Source: Nonomuraea polychroma (GTDB lineage: Bacteria > Actinomycetota > Actinomycetes > Streptosporangiales > Streptosporangiaceae). From it: a stretch of DNA of 64,000 bases. The notes beneath the pieces are model-generated. The model did not search any database and was not told the origin of the DNA. It saw only the letters and a list, made by a program, of their open reading frames with translations. Of the stretch, positions 7,748 through 17,275 are shown piece after piece (within the stretch, counting starts at the first letter, position 1; every line of letters begins with the position of its first letter). The translations under genes and the position numbers were made by a program. The DNA lies in NCBI RefSeq assembly GCF_004011505.1, contig NZ_SAUN01000001.1, forward strand, positions 7,281,501 to 7,345,500. The letters are read 5' to 3'.

Positions 7748-8943
7748 GATTCCCGCGCCTCCAGCCCACGTTGCGGCTGCGGCTCACGCTCGTGTACGGC
7801 GCCGTCTTCTTTCTCGCCGGGCTGACCTTGCTCGGCGTCACCTATTTACTGTTCAACCAGCAGCTGACGCGGACGTTCGAGAGCCGGTACGCGTCGGAGC
7901 CCGGCAAGGTCAAGAACCTGTTCTTCATGAAGGACGGCGTCCTGATGGAGGGCCAGGCCGCGATCGAGTGGCTGCGCCAGCAGGAGCTGGAGCTGCGCAG
8001 CGCCGCCATCACCTCGCTCCTCACGCAGGGCGCGATCGCGCTGATCGTGGTCGGCGGCGCCGCCGTCGGGCTCGGCTGGGTGGTGGCGGGGCGGGTGCTG
8101 GCCCCGCTGCACCGGGTCACCGACACGGCCCGCAAGATCGCTGCCGAACCCATGGCCGAGCGCGGCCTGCACCAGCGGATCGGACTCGAAGGGCCGGAGG
8201 ACGAGGTCAAGACGCTGGCCGACACGTTCGACACCATGGTGGAGCGGCTGGACCACTCCTTCGACGGACAGCGCCGGTTCGTGGCGAACGCCTCGCACGA
8301 GCTGCGGACGCCACTGACGCTGAACCGGGCGCTGGTCGAGCTGGCCATGCACCGCCGCACGGCCTCGGCCGACGTCAAGGAGCTGGGCGAGAGCCTGCTG
8401 GAGATCAACGCCCGCCATGAGCGGCTCATCTCCGGATTGCTGCTGCTGGCCCGGTCCGAGCAGGAGATCGCGGACCGCTCGCCTGTGGACCTGGCCGACG
8501 TGGTGACGCACGTGGTCAGGCAGACCGAGGGCGACGCCGCCGAAGCCAAGATCACCGTGTACGAGGTGACCGCGCAGGCGCCGACCACCGGGGACGCGCT
8601 GCTGCTCGAACGGCTGGTGCACAACCTGGTCGAGAACGGCATCCGGTACAACGTCGACGACGGCACCGGGTGGGTGCGGGTGGTCAGTCGTACCGTGTCG
8701 GAGGGGAAGGTCGAGGTGGAGGTCAGCAACACCGGGCCGGAGGTGCCGCCGTACGACATCCCGCTGCTGTTCAAGCCCTTCCACCGGCACGGCGCCGAGC
8801 GCGTGGTCACCGCACGGAGCGCAGGTCTTGGCCTGTCGATCGTGCGGTCGGTGGCGCTGGCGCACGGGGGCGACGTCAGGGCGCGGCCGCGCGAGGGCGG
8901 CGGACTGGTCGTCACCGCCTCACTCCCCCGCGCCCGCCACTAA
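7744..8943 (+). CDS. HAMP-containing sensor histidine kinase
   Basis: The 399-aa kinase has a first membrane helix near residues 14-35, a short extracytoplasmic loop of about 60 residues, a second helix (GAIALIVVGGAAVGLGWVVAG) and HAMP. HisKA follows with NASHELRTPLTLN (phospho-His), and HATPase_c with N box VHNLVENGIRYN and G boxes SAGLGLSIV. The start at 7744 overlaps the regulator stop. The sensed signal is unknown; an antimicrobial or envelope stress is likely given the exporter next door. Confidence 0.92.
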   Translation: MRFPRLQPTLRLRLTLVYGAVFFLAGLTLLGVTYLLFNQQLTRTFESRYASEPGKVKNLFFMKDGVLMEGQAAIEWLRQQELELRSAAITSLLTQGAIALIVVGGAAVGLGWVVAGRVLAPLHRVTDTARKIAAEPMAERGLHQRIGLEGPEDEVKTLADTFDTMVERLDHSFDGQRRFVANASHELRTPLTLNRALVELAMHRRTASADVKELGESLLEINARHERLISGLLLLARSEQEIADRSPVDLADVVTHVVRQTEGDAAEAKITVYEVTAQAPTTGDALLLERLVHNLVENGIRYNVDDGTGWVRVVSRTVSEGKVEVEVSNTGPEVPPYDIPLLFKPFHRHGAERVVTARSAGLGLSIVRSVALAHGGDVRARPREGGGLVVTASLPRARH

Positions 8944-9084
8944 GAGGGGTACGCCTGACGTTTGCCGTCCGGACTCACCGCCTCCATACGACTTCACTAC
9001 AAATCCGAGAAATGAGCCGCTTCCGGAAGTAGATCGCTATCGTACGTAACGTCCACCGCACCCGTCCCAGGAGTCACTTCTCTC

Positions 9085-10770
9085 ATGGCGCATGTCGAAC
9101 CGCTGCGGGAGGACGATCCAGCGGTTGTAGGGGTCTACCGCCTGCTCGGCCGGCTCGGCGCGGGCGGGCAGGGGACCGTCTATCTGGGGGAGGCTCCCGG
9201 CGGCCGGCCGGTGGCGGTCAAGGTGCTGCGGGACGGCGCGGGGTTCGACGACCGGTTCGCCAAGGAGCTCGAGGCCGCCCGGCGGGTGGAGCCGTTCTGC
9301 ATCGCGCAGGTGCTGGACGCGTCGCTGGGGCGGCGGCCGTACATCGTGACCGAGTACGTCGAGGGGCCCTCGCTGCAACAGGCCGGCCGGCACACCGGGG
9401 CCGACCTGCAGCGGCTCGCCGTCGCCACCGCCACCGCGCTGACCGCCATCCACCAGGCGGGCATCGTGCACCGGGACTTCAAGCCCGCGAACGTGCTCCT
9501 CGGGCCCGGTGGGCCGCGGGTGATCGACTTCGGCATCGCCCGGGCTGCGGACACCGCCGCCACGGTCTCGAGCGGCATCGTGGGGACGCCGGCGTACATG
9601 GCGCCGGAGCAATTGGCGGGGCAGGCGGTGGGGCCGGCCGCCGACGTGTTCGCGTGGGCGGCCGTCATGGTGTACGCCGCGACCGGCACGCCGCCGTTCG
9701 GCCAGGACACGCTGCCGGCGATCATCAACCGGATCCTGCACAACGAGCCGCAGCTGGGTGATCTGCCGCCTCCGCTGCGGTCGATCGTGTACGGCTGCCT
9801 GGCCAAGGACCCGCGTGCCCGGCCGACCATGAAGGACGTGCTGCTGTTCCTGCTGGGCGGGGCCCAAGAGCCTCCTCACGCTCGGACGCCCGGCCCTGCC
9901 GGACCGCCGATGCCGGAACCGGGCCCGATGGCGGCGCCGGGCCCGATGGCAGCGCCGGGGCCGATGGCGATGCCCGCGCCAGGCGCTGGAGCGATGCCGC
10001 CACCTGGACCCGGACAGTGGGCGGGAGCCGGGCCGTCGGCAGCGGGGATGCCTGGGGCGGGAGGCTTACCTGGCGTTGCCGCCGGCGGCGGGCGAGGGCG
10101 GCGGAGGCGGAGCGGTGTGCCGGTGGCCATCGGGGTGTCGGGCGTCGTGGTGGCCGTGCTGGTCGCCGGTGTCGTGTGGCTGGCCCCGTGGCCGGGTGTC
10201 CAGGCCGGCTCGGTGCAGCTCGCGGCCTCCTCGCCGGCGCCCTCCGCCCCGGCCACCCAGGTGCCCGCGACCACGACATCGCCGCCGCGCAAGTCCACGC
10301 GCAAGCCCACACGCAACCCCACGGGAACGCCCAGCCGCACGAAGACCCCCAAACCCACACCTTCTTCCTCCCCCACCCCCGACCGCACGACGGAACGGCC
10401 GACGCCCTCCCCCACACGGACCACCAAGAAGCCGGCCACGACCGCCAAGATCAGCATCCTCGAGATCCAGCTGTCCGGTGGGCCCGGCCAGTCCAACGCC
10501 GAGGGCTGCTACATGCCGCCGGTGCACTTCCAGACCAACGTGGAATCGTCCCGGTCCGAGGTGTGGGTCTCCTATGTCTGGGAGGTGGACGGCAAGGCCG
10601 TCTCACGCAGCAGGTCATGGGTGTCGAAAGGTGAGTACACGGCGTTCGTGACCTCCTATCACTATGACCTGAAGCCCGGAATTCACCGGATCACCCTGCG
10701 GGTCACCTCGCCGTCCGTGACGAGCAAGAGCGTCTCGATCACCATGTGCGACGTGGAGTCCTACGAATGA
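9085..10770 (+). CDS. membrane-anchored Ser/Thr protein kinase
   Basis: This 561-aa protein has a kinase domain at about residues 15-270: Gly loop GAGGQGTVY (26-34), Lys46 in VAVKVL, catalytic HRDFKPANVLL (Asp near 131), DFGIAR near 148 and APEQ. Phe and Ala replace the usual Leu and Glu of HRDLKPEN, but all catalytic residues are present. Next come a repetitive Pro/Met/Gly stretch (PGPMAAPGPMAA), a membrane helix near 346-368, a Thr/Pro-rich linker and an extracellular domain of about 100 residues holding two Cys (EGCYMPP and MCDVES), probably disulfide-bonded and sensory. The next kinase start overlaps its stop (ATGA). Confidence 0.93.
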   Translation: MAHVEPLREDDPAVVGVYRLLGRLGAGGQGTVYLGEAPGGRPVAVKVLRDGAGFDDRFAKELEAARRVEPFCIAQVLDASLGRRPYIVTEYVEGPSLQQAGRHTGADLQRLAVATATALTAIHQAGIVHRDFKPANVLLGPGGPRVIDFGIARAADTAATVSSGIVGTPAYMAPEQLAGQAVGPAADVFAWAAVMVYAATGTPPFGQDTLPAIINRILHNEPQLGDLPPPLRSIVYGCLAKDPRARPTMKDVLLFLLGGAQEPPHARTPGPAGPPMPEPGPMAAPGPMAAPGPMAMPAPGAGAMPPPGPGQWAGAGPSAAGMPGAGGLPGVAAGGGRGRRRRSGVPVAIGVSGVVVAVLVAGVVWLAPWPGVQAGSVQLAASSPAPSAPATQVPATTTSPPRKSTRKPTRNPTGTPSRTKTPKPTPSSSPTPDRTTERPTPSPTRTTKKPATTAKISILEIQLSGGPGQSNAEGCYMPPVHFQTNVESSRSEVWVSYVWEVDGKAVSRSRSWVSKGEYTAFVTSYHYDLKPGIHRITLRVTSPSVTSKSVSITMCDVESYE

Positions 10771-12287
10771 CGGACTCCATCGGCCCCTACAAGGTGATCA
10801 GGCAGCTCGGCGAGGGCGGCCAGGGAATGGTCTACCTGGCCGCCGCCCCTGACGGGACGCGGGTCGCGGTCAAGGTCCTGCGCGAGGGCATTCGCGGGGA
10901 CGGGCGCTTCGCCAAGGAGATCGCGGCCGCTCGGCGCGTCGAGCCCTTCTGCATCGCGCAGGTGCTGGACGCGTCGCTGGGCGGGCGGCCGTACATCGTG
11001 ACCGAGTACGTCGAGGGCCCGTCCCTACGCGAGGCGGGCCGCCACACCGGGGCCGACCTGCAGCGGCTGGCCGTCGCCACCGCCACCGCGCTCGTCGCCA
11101 TCCACCGGGCCGGTGTCGTGCACCGCGACTTCAAGCCCGCGAACGTCCTGCTCGGCCGCGACGGGCCACGGGTCATCGACTTCGGCATCGCCCGTGCCAT
11201 GGACGACGCGGTGACGCGGACCAGCAGCATCGTGGGGACGCCGGCGTACATGGCGCCCGAGCAGTTCGCGGGCGCCGCCGTCGGACCGGCCGCCGACGTG
11301 TTCGCCTGGGCGTCCGTCATGGTGTACGCCGCCACCGGCGCCCCGCCGTTCGGCAACGACTCCCTGCCTGCCGTGCTCAGGCGGATCCAGTACGAGGAGC
11401 CGCGGCTGGACGGCGTGCCCGAGCCACTGCGGTCGATCGTGCATGCCTGCCTGGCCAAGGACCCGCACGCCCGCCCGGCCATGCAGGACGTGCTCTTCCG
11501 CCTCATCGGCGGCCCATCACCGGCGACCCCTTTCGCCGACGGCTCCCCACCCGTCGATGGCCCGGGCACTGGTGGCGCGGCGCAGGCGGGAGCACGGCCT
11601 GGTCACAGGAGCCCGCGCGCGCTCGAGCGGACCGGTCCGACGCATGCGGCCGCGCGCCGGCGGGCCGGAGTCGTCTTCCTCGCCGCCGGGACGGCGCTGG
11701 CCGTGACCGGGGCGCTGGTCGCAGCCTGGATCTGGCTGCCCGTGTTCCGCGTCCCGGCCGACACCACCGCCATCGTCACGACCTCCTCAGCCGCCTCCCC
11801 CACCTCCCGCCCGGTCACGGGGGCGAAGGAGTCCGCCAGGGCTTTGCGCCCGGCCGGCAGCCCGCGCCCCACCAAGACCGCCACCGCGCAGCCCAGCGCC
11901 ACCACCCCATCCACCTCTCGCACCACGACCCGGCCCTCCGCGCGACCCACCACCGCGAAGCCGACAGCCACCACCACCGGCGGTGGCAGTGGCGGCGTGA
12001 CGTCGGTGACCTTCACCTACGAAGGCATCAGAGTCGGGGACTGCTGGCGTAACGACATGAACATCTGGGCCAAGGTCTCGGCCACCGGCACCTACACCTA
12101 TCGATGGCTCGTCAACGGCCAGAACCAGGGCAGGCAGCAGGGCACGTCGTCATCGAAGCCGCTGCTCCCCTCCATCGTGTGGAAAGGACCCGGCACCTAC
12201 CGCGTGGTCTTCGAAGTGGTCACCCCCACGAGCATGCGCAAGAGCACCGCGGTGACCATCTGCGGCGACTGGGAGGGCTGGCAGTAG
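10767..12287 (+). CDS. second membrane-anchored Ser/Thr protein kinase, tandem paralogue
   Basis: This 506-aa kinase is closely related to the preceding one through the catalytic domain (shared VEPFCIAQVLDASLG and VTEYVEGPSL). It has GEGGQGMVY, Lys36, HRDFKPAN and DFGIAR. After the kinase come a shorter linker, a membrane helix (VVFLAAGTALAVTGALVAAWIW), a Ser/Thr/Pro linker and an extracellular domain with two Cys (GDCWRN and TICGDW) analogous to the partner. The ATG at 10767 overlaps the upstream stop. The pair looks like a tandem duplication whose intracellular domains were conserved while the outer domains diverged. Confidence 0.93.
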   Translation: MTDSIGPYKVIRQLGEGGQGMVYLAAAPDGTRVAVKVLREGIRGDGRFAKEIAAARRVEPFCIAQVLDASLGGRPYIVTEYVEGPSLREAGRHTGADLQRLAVATATALVAIHRAGVVHRDFKPANVLLGRDGPRVIDFGIARAMDDAVTRTSSIVGTPAYMAPEQFAGAAVGPAADVFAWASVMVYAATGAPPFGNDSLPAVLRRIQYEEPRLDGVPEPLRSIVHACLAKDPHARPAMQDVLFRLIGGPSPATPFADGSPPVDGPGTGGAAQAGARPGHRSPRALERTGPTHAAARRRAGVVFLAAGTALAVTGALVAAWIWLPVFRVPADTTAIVTTSSAASPTSRPVTGAKESARALRPAGSPRPTKTATAQPSATTPSTSRTTTRPSARPTTAKPTATTTGGGSGGVTSVTFTYEGIRVGDCWRNDMNIWAKVSATGTYTYRWLVNGQNQGRQQGTSSSKPLLPSIVWKGPGTYRVVFEVVTPTSMRKSTAVTICGDWEGWQ

Positions 12288-12332
12288 AGCGAAGGGGTAA
12301 TTATCGCCAAAACGGATGGGAGTAAATCAGAC

Positions 12333-12764
12333 ATGACCGCATCGAACCCCTCGATCCCCCGGTTTCACCTGGCCATGCCCGTGGACGATCTGGACGCGGC
12401 CCGCCACTTCTACGGCGAGCTCATCGGCTGCGCTCAGGGCCGCAGCTCCGACACCTGGATCGACTGGAACCTGCACGGCCACCAGTTCGTCACCCACCTG
12501 GCGCCCGCCCGCGCCCAGCAGGCGCACAACCCGGTCGACGGGCACGACGTGCCGGTCCCGCACTTCGGGCTGATCCTGACCATTCCGGAATTTCACAAAC
12601 TGGCGGACCGGTTCCGGGACGCCGGCACCCGGTTCGTCATCGAGCCGTACCTGCGTTTCGAGGGGCTGCCCGGCGAGCAGTGGACGATGTTCCTGCTCGA
12701 CCCGGCCGGCAACGCCCTGGAGTTCAAGGCGTTCGCCGACGACTCCCAGGTGTTCGCAGTCTAG
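12333..12764 (+). CDS. VOC-family (glyoxalase/dioxygenase-like) protein
   Basis: The 143-aa single-chain VOC protein begins with FHLAMPVDDLDAARHFYGE, the standard first beta-alpha-beta of glyoxalase/bleomycin-resistance folds, and ends WTMFLLDPAGNALEFKAF with the usual C-terminal metal-ligand Glu. Candidate metal ligands are His13, His98 and Glu133 (positions approximate). Substrate is unknown. Its TAG stop shares the palindrome CTAG with the stop of the convergent nurA-like gene. Confidence 0.85.
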   Translation: MTASNPSIPRFHLAMPVDDLDAARHFYGELIGCAQGRSSDTWIDWNLHGHQFVTHLAPARAQQAHNPVDGHDVPVPHFGLILTIPEFHKLADRFRDAGTRFVIEPYLRFEGLPGEQWTMFLLDPAGNALEFKAFADDSQVFAV

Positions 12765-13708
12765 GAGCCGCCGGCGGCGGTGCGCAGCGCGCGGTAGAGA
12801 AGGCGGGCGTCGCCCAGGTGGTGGCGCAGGAGCTTTTCCAGGCCGCCGATCGGGACGAGGTTCTGTGGCGCGCGCGGGTCCTTGTAATCCACCCCGGCCA
12901 GCGGCGGCAGGGCCAGCGTGACCGCGTCGGCCAGGCGTACGACCTGGGCGGGCTCCAGCTCGGCACTGGCCTCGCAGCGGGCCACGCCCGCCCAGGGCGC
13001 CGGCGACTGGACGGGGAGCCGCACGTACCAGGCGTGCCGCCGCCAGCTCGTGCCCATGAGGAAGACCGGCGTACGCTGCCCGGGCGTGAGCGCGGCGACC
13101 ACCGCGGACTGCGGCGACGGCAGGTACGCGGTGTGGTGCGTCTTGATGTAGCCGACCGTGCGCGGCAGATGCGTACGCCCCCGCAACGGCCCGTCGACCA
13201 GCAACAGGTCGTCACTCTGTGCCCGGTGCCGCACCGCCAGGTCCACCTCCAGCTGCGTGACCTGCCGCTGCAACGCCAGCGACAGCTCCTCGAAACTGGC
13301 GTCGGCGGCCTTGCCGGGGTGGTAGGTGGCATGCGAGGTCTTGACCTCGGGCGCGTGCGGGGACGCGGAGATCAGCGCCCGGTTGACCTCGATGTCGGCG
13401 AGATCGGCGCCGTCCGGGCCGCACCGCACGATCCCGGCCGCGTACGAGGCGGCGATCCCGGGGACGGGCATGGGCGAGTCGGGATCGTGGACCCAGACGC
13501 GGGCATCGATCCTGCGGACGCCGTCGGCGACCAGCAGCGTCTCGGGGGCCACGGCGTCAGGGCCGGGCGTGACGGGCTTCCAGTCGGCGGCCGGCCGCTC
13601 GATGTCCAGCACGAGCTCCGCGCTGGTCGCGCCCAGCTCGGAGAGTGCCTCGACGGCGAGGGCGGCGGCGTAGCCGGGGTCCCACGGGTCGACCGTGAAG
13701 CCCGTCAT
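12761..13708 (-). CDS. nurA: NurA-like nuclease of the HerA/SbcCD operon
   Basis: The 315-aa protein shows NurA-fold signatures: motif I LLVADGVRRIDARVWV (Asp62), the later DDLLLVDGPLRGR (Asp172), then VGYIKTHHTAYLP (Lys189), corresponding to the Asp-Gly and vG-x-hK motifs of archaeal NurA 5'-3' nucleases. Family-average identity is low, so I rely on motif order, length (NurA is about 300-350 aa) and context: it is ATGA-coupled to sbcC in an operon whose first gene encodes a HerA-like ATPase. In archaea NurA and HerA form the helicase-nuclease that resects DNA ends after Mre11-Rad50. It lacks membrane or signal sequences. Confidence 0.72.
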   Translation of the reverse strand: MTGFTVDPWDPGYAAALAVEALSELGATSAELVLDIERPAADWKPVTPGPDAVAPETLLVADGVRRIDARVWVHDPDSPMPVPGIAASYAAGIVRCGPDGADLADIEVNRALISASPHAPEVKTSHATYHPGKAADASFEELSLALQRQVTQLEVDLAVRHRAQSDDLLLVDGPLRGRTHLPRTVGYIKTHHTAYLPSPQSAVVAALTPGQRTPVFLMGTSWRRHAWYVRLPVQSPAPWAGVARCEASAELEPAQVVRLADAVTLALPPLAGVDYKDPRAPQNLVPIGGLEKLLRHHLGDARLLYRALRTAAGGS

Positions 13709-16122
13709 CCGACCTCCGCCTTCCGCACGTGTGAGCCCTTGGCGTCGCGCCTGACCTCGAAGCGTACCGGCACCCGCTCGGCCAGCGCGGGAACGTGGGT
13801 GACGACGCCGATCATGCGTTCCTGGCCGGCCGCGAGGCGTTCGAGTGTCGTGGCGACGGTGTCGAGCGTGGCCGGGTCGAGGGTGCCGAAGCCCTCGTCG
13901 AGGAAGATCGAGTCCAGTCCCCTGGCGACGGCCCCGGACAGGGCCAGGGCCAGCGCGAGCGCGGCCTGGAAGGTCTCGCCGCCGGACAGCGTGCGGGCGC
14001 TGCGCCGCATCCCGGCCTCGCCGTAGTCGATGACCTCGATGTCGCCGGTCTTGTCGCTGAGCGCCAGCTCGTACTGGCCGTCGGACAACTCGCGCAGCGT
14101 CTCGGAGGCCGAGGCGACCAGGACGGCGAGGGCCTCGGCGCACAACCAGCGCTCGAAGGCGTTGGCGCGCAGGCGCAGCGCGAGCTCGTGGGCGACCTTG
14201 GCCTCGTGCTCCTTCATGGAGACCTGGCTCTCCAGGTCGGCGGCGCGTTTGCGGTCCTCCTTGAGCCGGTCGAGCGCGCTCTCCGCGCGGGCCACGGTCC
14301 CGGCGACAGCGGCGCCGAGCTGGTCGGGCGAACCGTCCCGCGGGGCCACGACGCCGTGCTCGGCCAGGCGCTCGGCCAGCCTGCGGCGGTCGCCGGCGAG
14401 CCGCTCGCCGGCCTGGGCGAGCTCCTCGTCACGCGCGGCCAGAGCGGCGCGGGCGGACTCGGCGGCCCGGTCCCGCCAGCCGAGCAGCTCGGTCCAGGCC
14501 CGGTGCAGGTCCTCGCGGACCAGGGGTGGCGGCGGGTCGTCCTGGGTGCCGGAGACGAGCAGCCGGTCGCGGGCGGACTCCAGCGTGCGCCAGGCGGTCT
14601 CGGCCTGCCTCTCGACCTGCTCGGCGGCGGCCCGCGCGTCCTCCAGCCGGCCGCGGGCGGCGCGTACGGCGCTGCGGGCCTGCGTGGCCAGCTCGTCCGC
14701 CTTGGCGATGGCGGCCAGCCGCGCCTCCAGGTCGGCCCGGTCACCGGGCGCGGGGAGCGCGGCGAGCTCGGACTCCAGCCGGGCCGCCTGCGTGGCCGAC
14801 ATGGACGCCGAGGCCTCCGCCTTGGCATGGGCGGCTCTGGCGCGCTGGGCTCGCTCACGGGCGCCGGCGAGGACGCGGTCGGCGGTGCGCATGTCCGCGG
14901 GCGGTTCGTGGCGGGGCAGCTGGGAGATCGGGTGGCGGCAGACCGGGCAGGGCTCGCCCACGGCCAGGCGGCCGACCAGGTGGGCGGCGGCGTGCGCGTC
15001 GCGCAGGCGTTCGCGCTGGTCCTCGGCCGCGGCCAGCACCTGCTCGGCCGTCGCCAGCTCGCCGGCCAGGCCCTCCAGCGACGCGGCCGCCGAGGCGGCG
15101 GCGGCGCGGGCACGGGCGGTCTCGGCCCGCAGCCGGTCGCGGTGGTCGAGGGCGGCCAGCGCCGCCCGTGGCGCGCCGCGGTCGCCGAGCGCGGCCAACG
15201 CCTCGAACGCCTCGTGCTCGTCGGCCTCCAGCGCGGCGACCTCGGCGGTGAGCGTGCCGACGGACTCGGCGGCGGCGCGGCGGGCCGAGGCCAGGGTCGG
15301 GACCGCGGCGGGCATGCGCAGCTGCGCCAGCACCGACTGACGCTCGGCCACGGCGGCCCGCTCCTGCTCGGCGCGGCGGATGTCGGCCTCGCGGGCGCGC
15401 AGCAGGTCCAGGTCGGCGCCGATGGTCTCGGCCAGCCGCCGCAGCGCCGCCAGCCGCTCGGCCAGCTCGCGCTCGGCGTCCTCCGTCGCGCCGGACAACT
15501 TGGCGAGCTGGTCGCGGGCGAAGGAGGCGGCCTGCTTGGCGGTCTCCTCCTCGCGGGCGGCACGCTGCCTGATGCGCTCGTAGACGTCGGCGTCGAGCAG
15601 CTGCACCAGCAGATCCTGCCGCTCGCGCGGCGCCGCGTGCAGGAACTCGGCGAAACGGCCCTGCGGCAACACCACGCACTGGGTGAAGAACCGGTACTCC
15701 AGGCCGGTCACCTGCTGGGCCTCGATGGTGACGTTCTCGCCCTCGGCGAGGGGTTTGACCACCGCGTCGAACGCCGGCGGGGCCGCGGGGTCGAGCTCGT
15801 CGAGCCTGGCCTCCTTGGTACGCACCGCGCCCTTGGCGTCGCGCACCATCGCCCGGACCACGCCGTAGCGCCGCCCATTGCTCTCGAACACCATCGCCAC
15901 CTTGCCGGCGCTGACGGACGGCGCGAGGGCGTGGGCGACGGCGCCCTCCCTGCCCCAGCGCGGCACCGTGCCGTACAGGGCGAAGCAGATCGCATCGATG
16001 ATCGTGCTCTTGCCGGCCCCGGTGGGTCCGACGAGCGCGAAGTATTCGGTGTCGGTGAAGTCCACGGTCACCGGCTCGCGGAAGCTGCCGAAGTGGTCCA
16101 GGTGCAGCAGCAGGGGACGCAT
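13705..16122 (-). CDS. sbcC: SbcC/Rad50-type SMC ATPase
   Basis: The 805-aa protein has the Rad50/SbcC architecture: N-terminal Walker A VGPTGAGKST, a long Ala/Glu/Arg-rich coiled coil, a zinc hook EPCPVCRHP near residue 390, the second coil, signature RTLSGGETFQ, Walker B SIFLDEGFG and a D-loop. It is shorter than E. coli SbcC (over 1000 aa), mainly in the coiled coils, as in many actinomycetes. It forms the ATP-driven complex with SbcD that opens hairpins and processes double-strand breaks. Its start overlaps the sbcD stop (TGATG) and its stop overlaps the nurA-like start. Confidence 0.93.
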   Translation of the reverse strand: MRPLLLHLDHFGSFREPVTVDFTDTEYFALVGPTGAGKSTIIDAICFALYGTVPRWGREGAVAHALAPSVSAGKVAMVFESNGRRYGVVRAMVRDAKGAVRTKEARLDELDPAAPPAFDAVVKPLAEGENVTIEAQQVTGLEYRFFTQCVVLPQGRFAEFLHAAPRERQDLLVQLLDADVYERIRQRAAREEETAKQAASFARDQLAKLSGATEDAERELAERLAALRRLAETIGADLDLLRAREADIRRAEQERAAVAERQSVLAQLRMPAAVPTLASARRAAAESVGTLTAEVAALEADEHEAFEALAALGDRGAPRAALAALDHRDRLRAETARARAAAASAAASLEGLAGELATAEQVLAAAEDQRERLRDAHAAAHLVGRLAVGEPCPVCRHPISQLPRHEPPADMRTADRVLAGARERAQRARAAHAKAEASASMSATQAARLESELAALPAPGDRADLEARLAAIAKADELATQARSAVRAARGRLEDARAAAEQVERQAETAWRTLESARDRLLVSGTQDDPPPPLVREDLHRAWTELLGWRDRAAESARAALAARDEELAQAGERLAGDRRRLAERLAEHGVVAPRDGSPDQLGAAVAGTVARAESALDRLKEDRKRAADLESQVSMKEHEAKVAHELALRLRANAFERWLCAEALAVLVASASETLRELSDGQYELALSDKTGDIEVIDYGEAGMRRSARTLSGGETFQAALALALALSGAVARGLDSIFLDEGFGTLDPATLDTVATTLERLAAGQERMIGVVTHVPALAERVPVRFEVRRDAKGSHVRKAEVG

Positions 16123-17261
16123 CAGCCGGTCACCTCGTCGTAGAGCCGGTCGAACAGGGTGGCCACCTGGTCGTCGTGGCGTCCGGTGGCGGCGAGGTAG
16201 TCGCGGAACAACTCGCGCGGGCTGCGATCGGCGGAGCTCGCCCGCCGGGTGGCGGGCACCGGCCGGAACTTCTCGTCCAGCATGACGTCGACGGCGCCGG
16301 ACAGCAGCTCGCGCACGTCGTCGGCGAGGCCCACGCGGGGTTTCTCCTCCACGATGACCTTGAGCCAGTCGTCGCTGGGTTCGATGGCCTCCAGCTGCTC
16401 CAGCGTGCCGCGTACGGTGCGCAGCCGGCGGGCCGAGGCGAACGTCAGCTCACGCACCACGGCCGGCCGCCCTGGGGAGACCTCGACCAGCAGCGCGCCC
16501 GGGGTGTTGCCTTCTTCGCCGAAGTCGACGGCGAGCGGCGAGCCGCTGTACCAGATCGGACAGGGCCCGGGGATCTGCTGGCGGCGGTGGAGGTGGCCGA
16601 GCGCGGCGTACTGGGTGGCGGTCGGGAAGGCGGTCGGCTCGAAGTAGTAGGAGAAGATCGACTGCGCTTCGCGCTCGCCGCCGCCGAACGCCCCGCCGGG
16701 CAGGGTGCCGTGGGTGGTGACGAGGTTGACGGTGTCGCCGTGGAAGCCGGCCGTGAGCGCGCCGATCAGCTCGCCGATGCGGGCGGCGTAGTCGCGGTTG
16801 TGGTCGGCGGCGGTGCCGGTGAGGACCTCGGCGGCGCGTACGACGTACCGGTGCGACAGGAACGGCAGCACGGCCAGCCGGACCGGCTCCCCCGAGCGCG
16901 CGGTGAAGGCGAGCGTGCCGCCCGCGTCGGGGCGGCGGAAGGCGCCGAGCACGTGCAGCCCCAGCTTGCCCAGCACCGGCCGGTAGACCTCCAGCAGCTG
17001 CGGGTTGTCGTGGTTGCCGGCCAGCACCACCACGTCCCTGCCGTCGCCGCGCAGCGCCATGAGCGCGTTGAGCACCAGCGACTGGGCCTCGGGGGTGGGC
17101 GCGGAGGTGTCGAACAGGTCGCCGGCCACGATGACGGCGTCCACGTCATGGGTACGGGCGGCGGCGACCAGCTCGCGGAGCACGGCCCGGTGCTCGTCGA
17201 GGCGGGAGCGGCCTTTGAGCACCTTGCCGACGTGCCAGTCCGCGGTGTGGAGGAACTTCAC
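16122..17261 (-). CDS. sbcD: SbcD/Mre11-type exonuclease subunit
   Basis: The 379-aa calcineurin-like phosphoesterase begins VKFLHTADWHVGK and contains the metal-binding motifs DWH, GDLFD, GNHD, the later VTTHGTLPGG and LGHLHRRQ of Mre11/SbcD nucleases. The GTG at 17261 has GGTGG five bases upstream and lies 14 bases past the HerA stop. It forms the nuclease half of SbcCD. Confidence 0.93.
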   Translation of the reverse strand: MKFLHTADWHVGKVLKGRSRLDEHRAVLRELVAAARTHDVDAVIVAGDLFDTSAPTPEAQSLVLNALMALRGDGRDVVVLAGNHDNPQLLEVYRPVLGKLGLHVLGAFRRPDAGGTLAFTARSGEPVRLAVLPFLSHRYVVRAAEVLTGTAADHNRDYAARIGELIGALTAGFHGDTVNLVTTHGTLPGGAFGGGEREAQSIFSYYFEPTAFPTATQYAALGHLHRRQQIPGPCPIWYSGSPLAVDFGEEGNTPGALLVEVSPGRPAVVRELTFASARRLRTVRGTLEQLEAIEPSDDWLKVIVEEKPRVGLADDVRELLSGAVDVMLDEKFRPVPATRRASSADRSPRELFRDYLAATGRHDDQVATLFDRLYDEVTG

Positions 17262-17275
17262 GAAACCACCTGTGA

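Noticed and set aside
13795..16143. Plus-strand ORF of 782 codons opposite sbcC
   Set aside because: Mirror of a high-GC gene; sbcC motifs on the minus strand are decisive.
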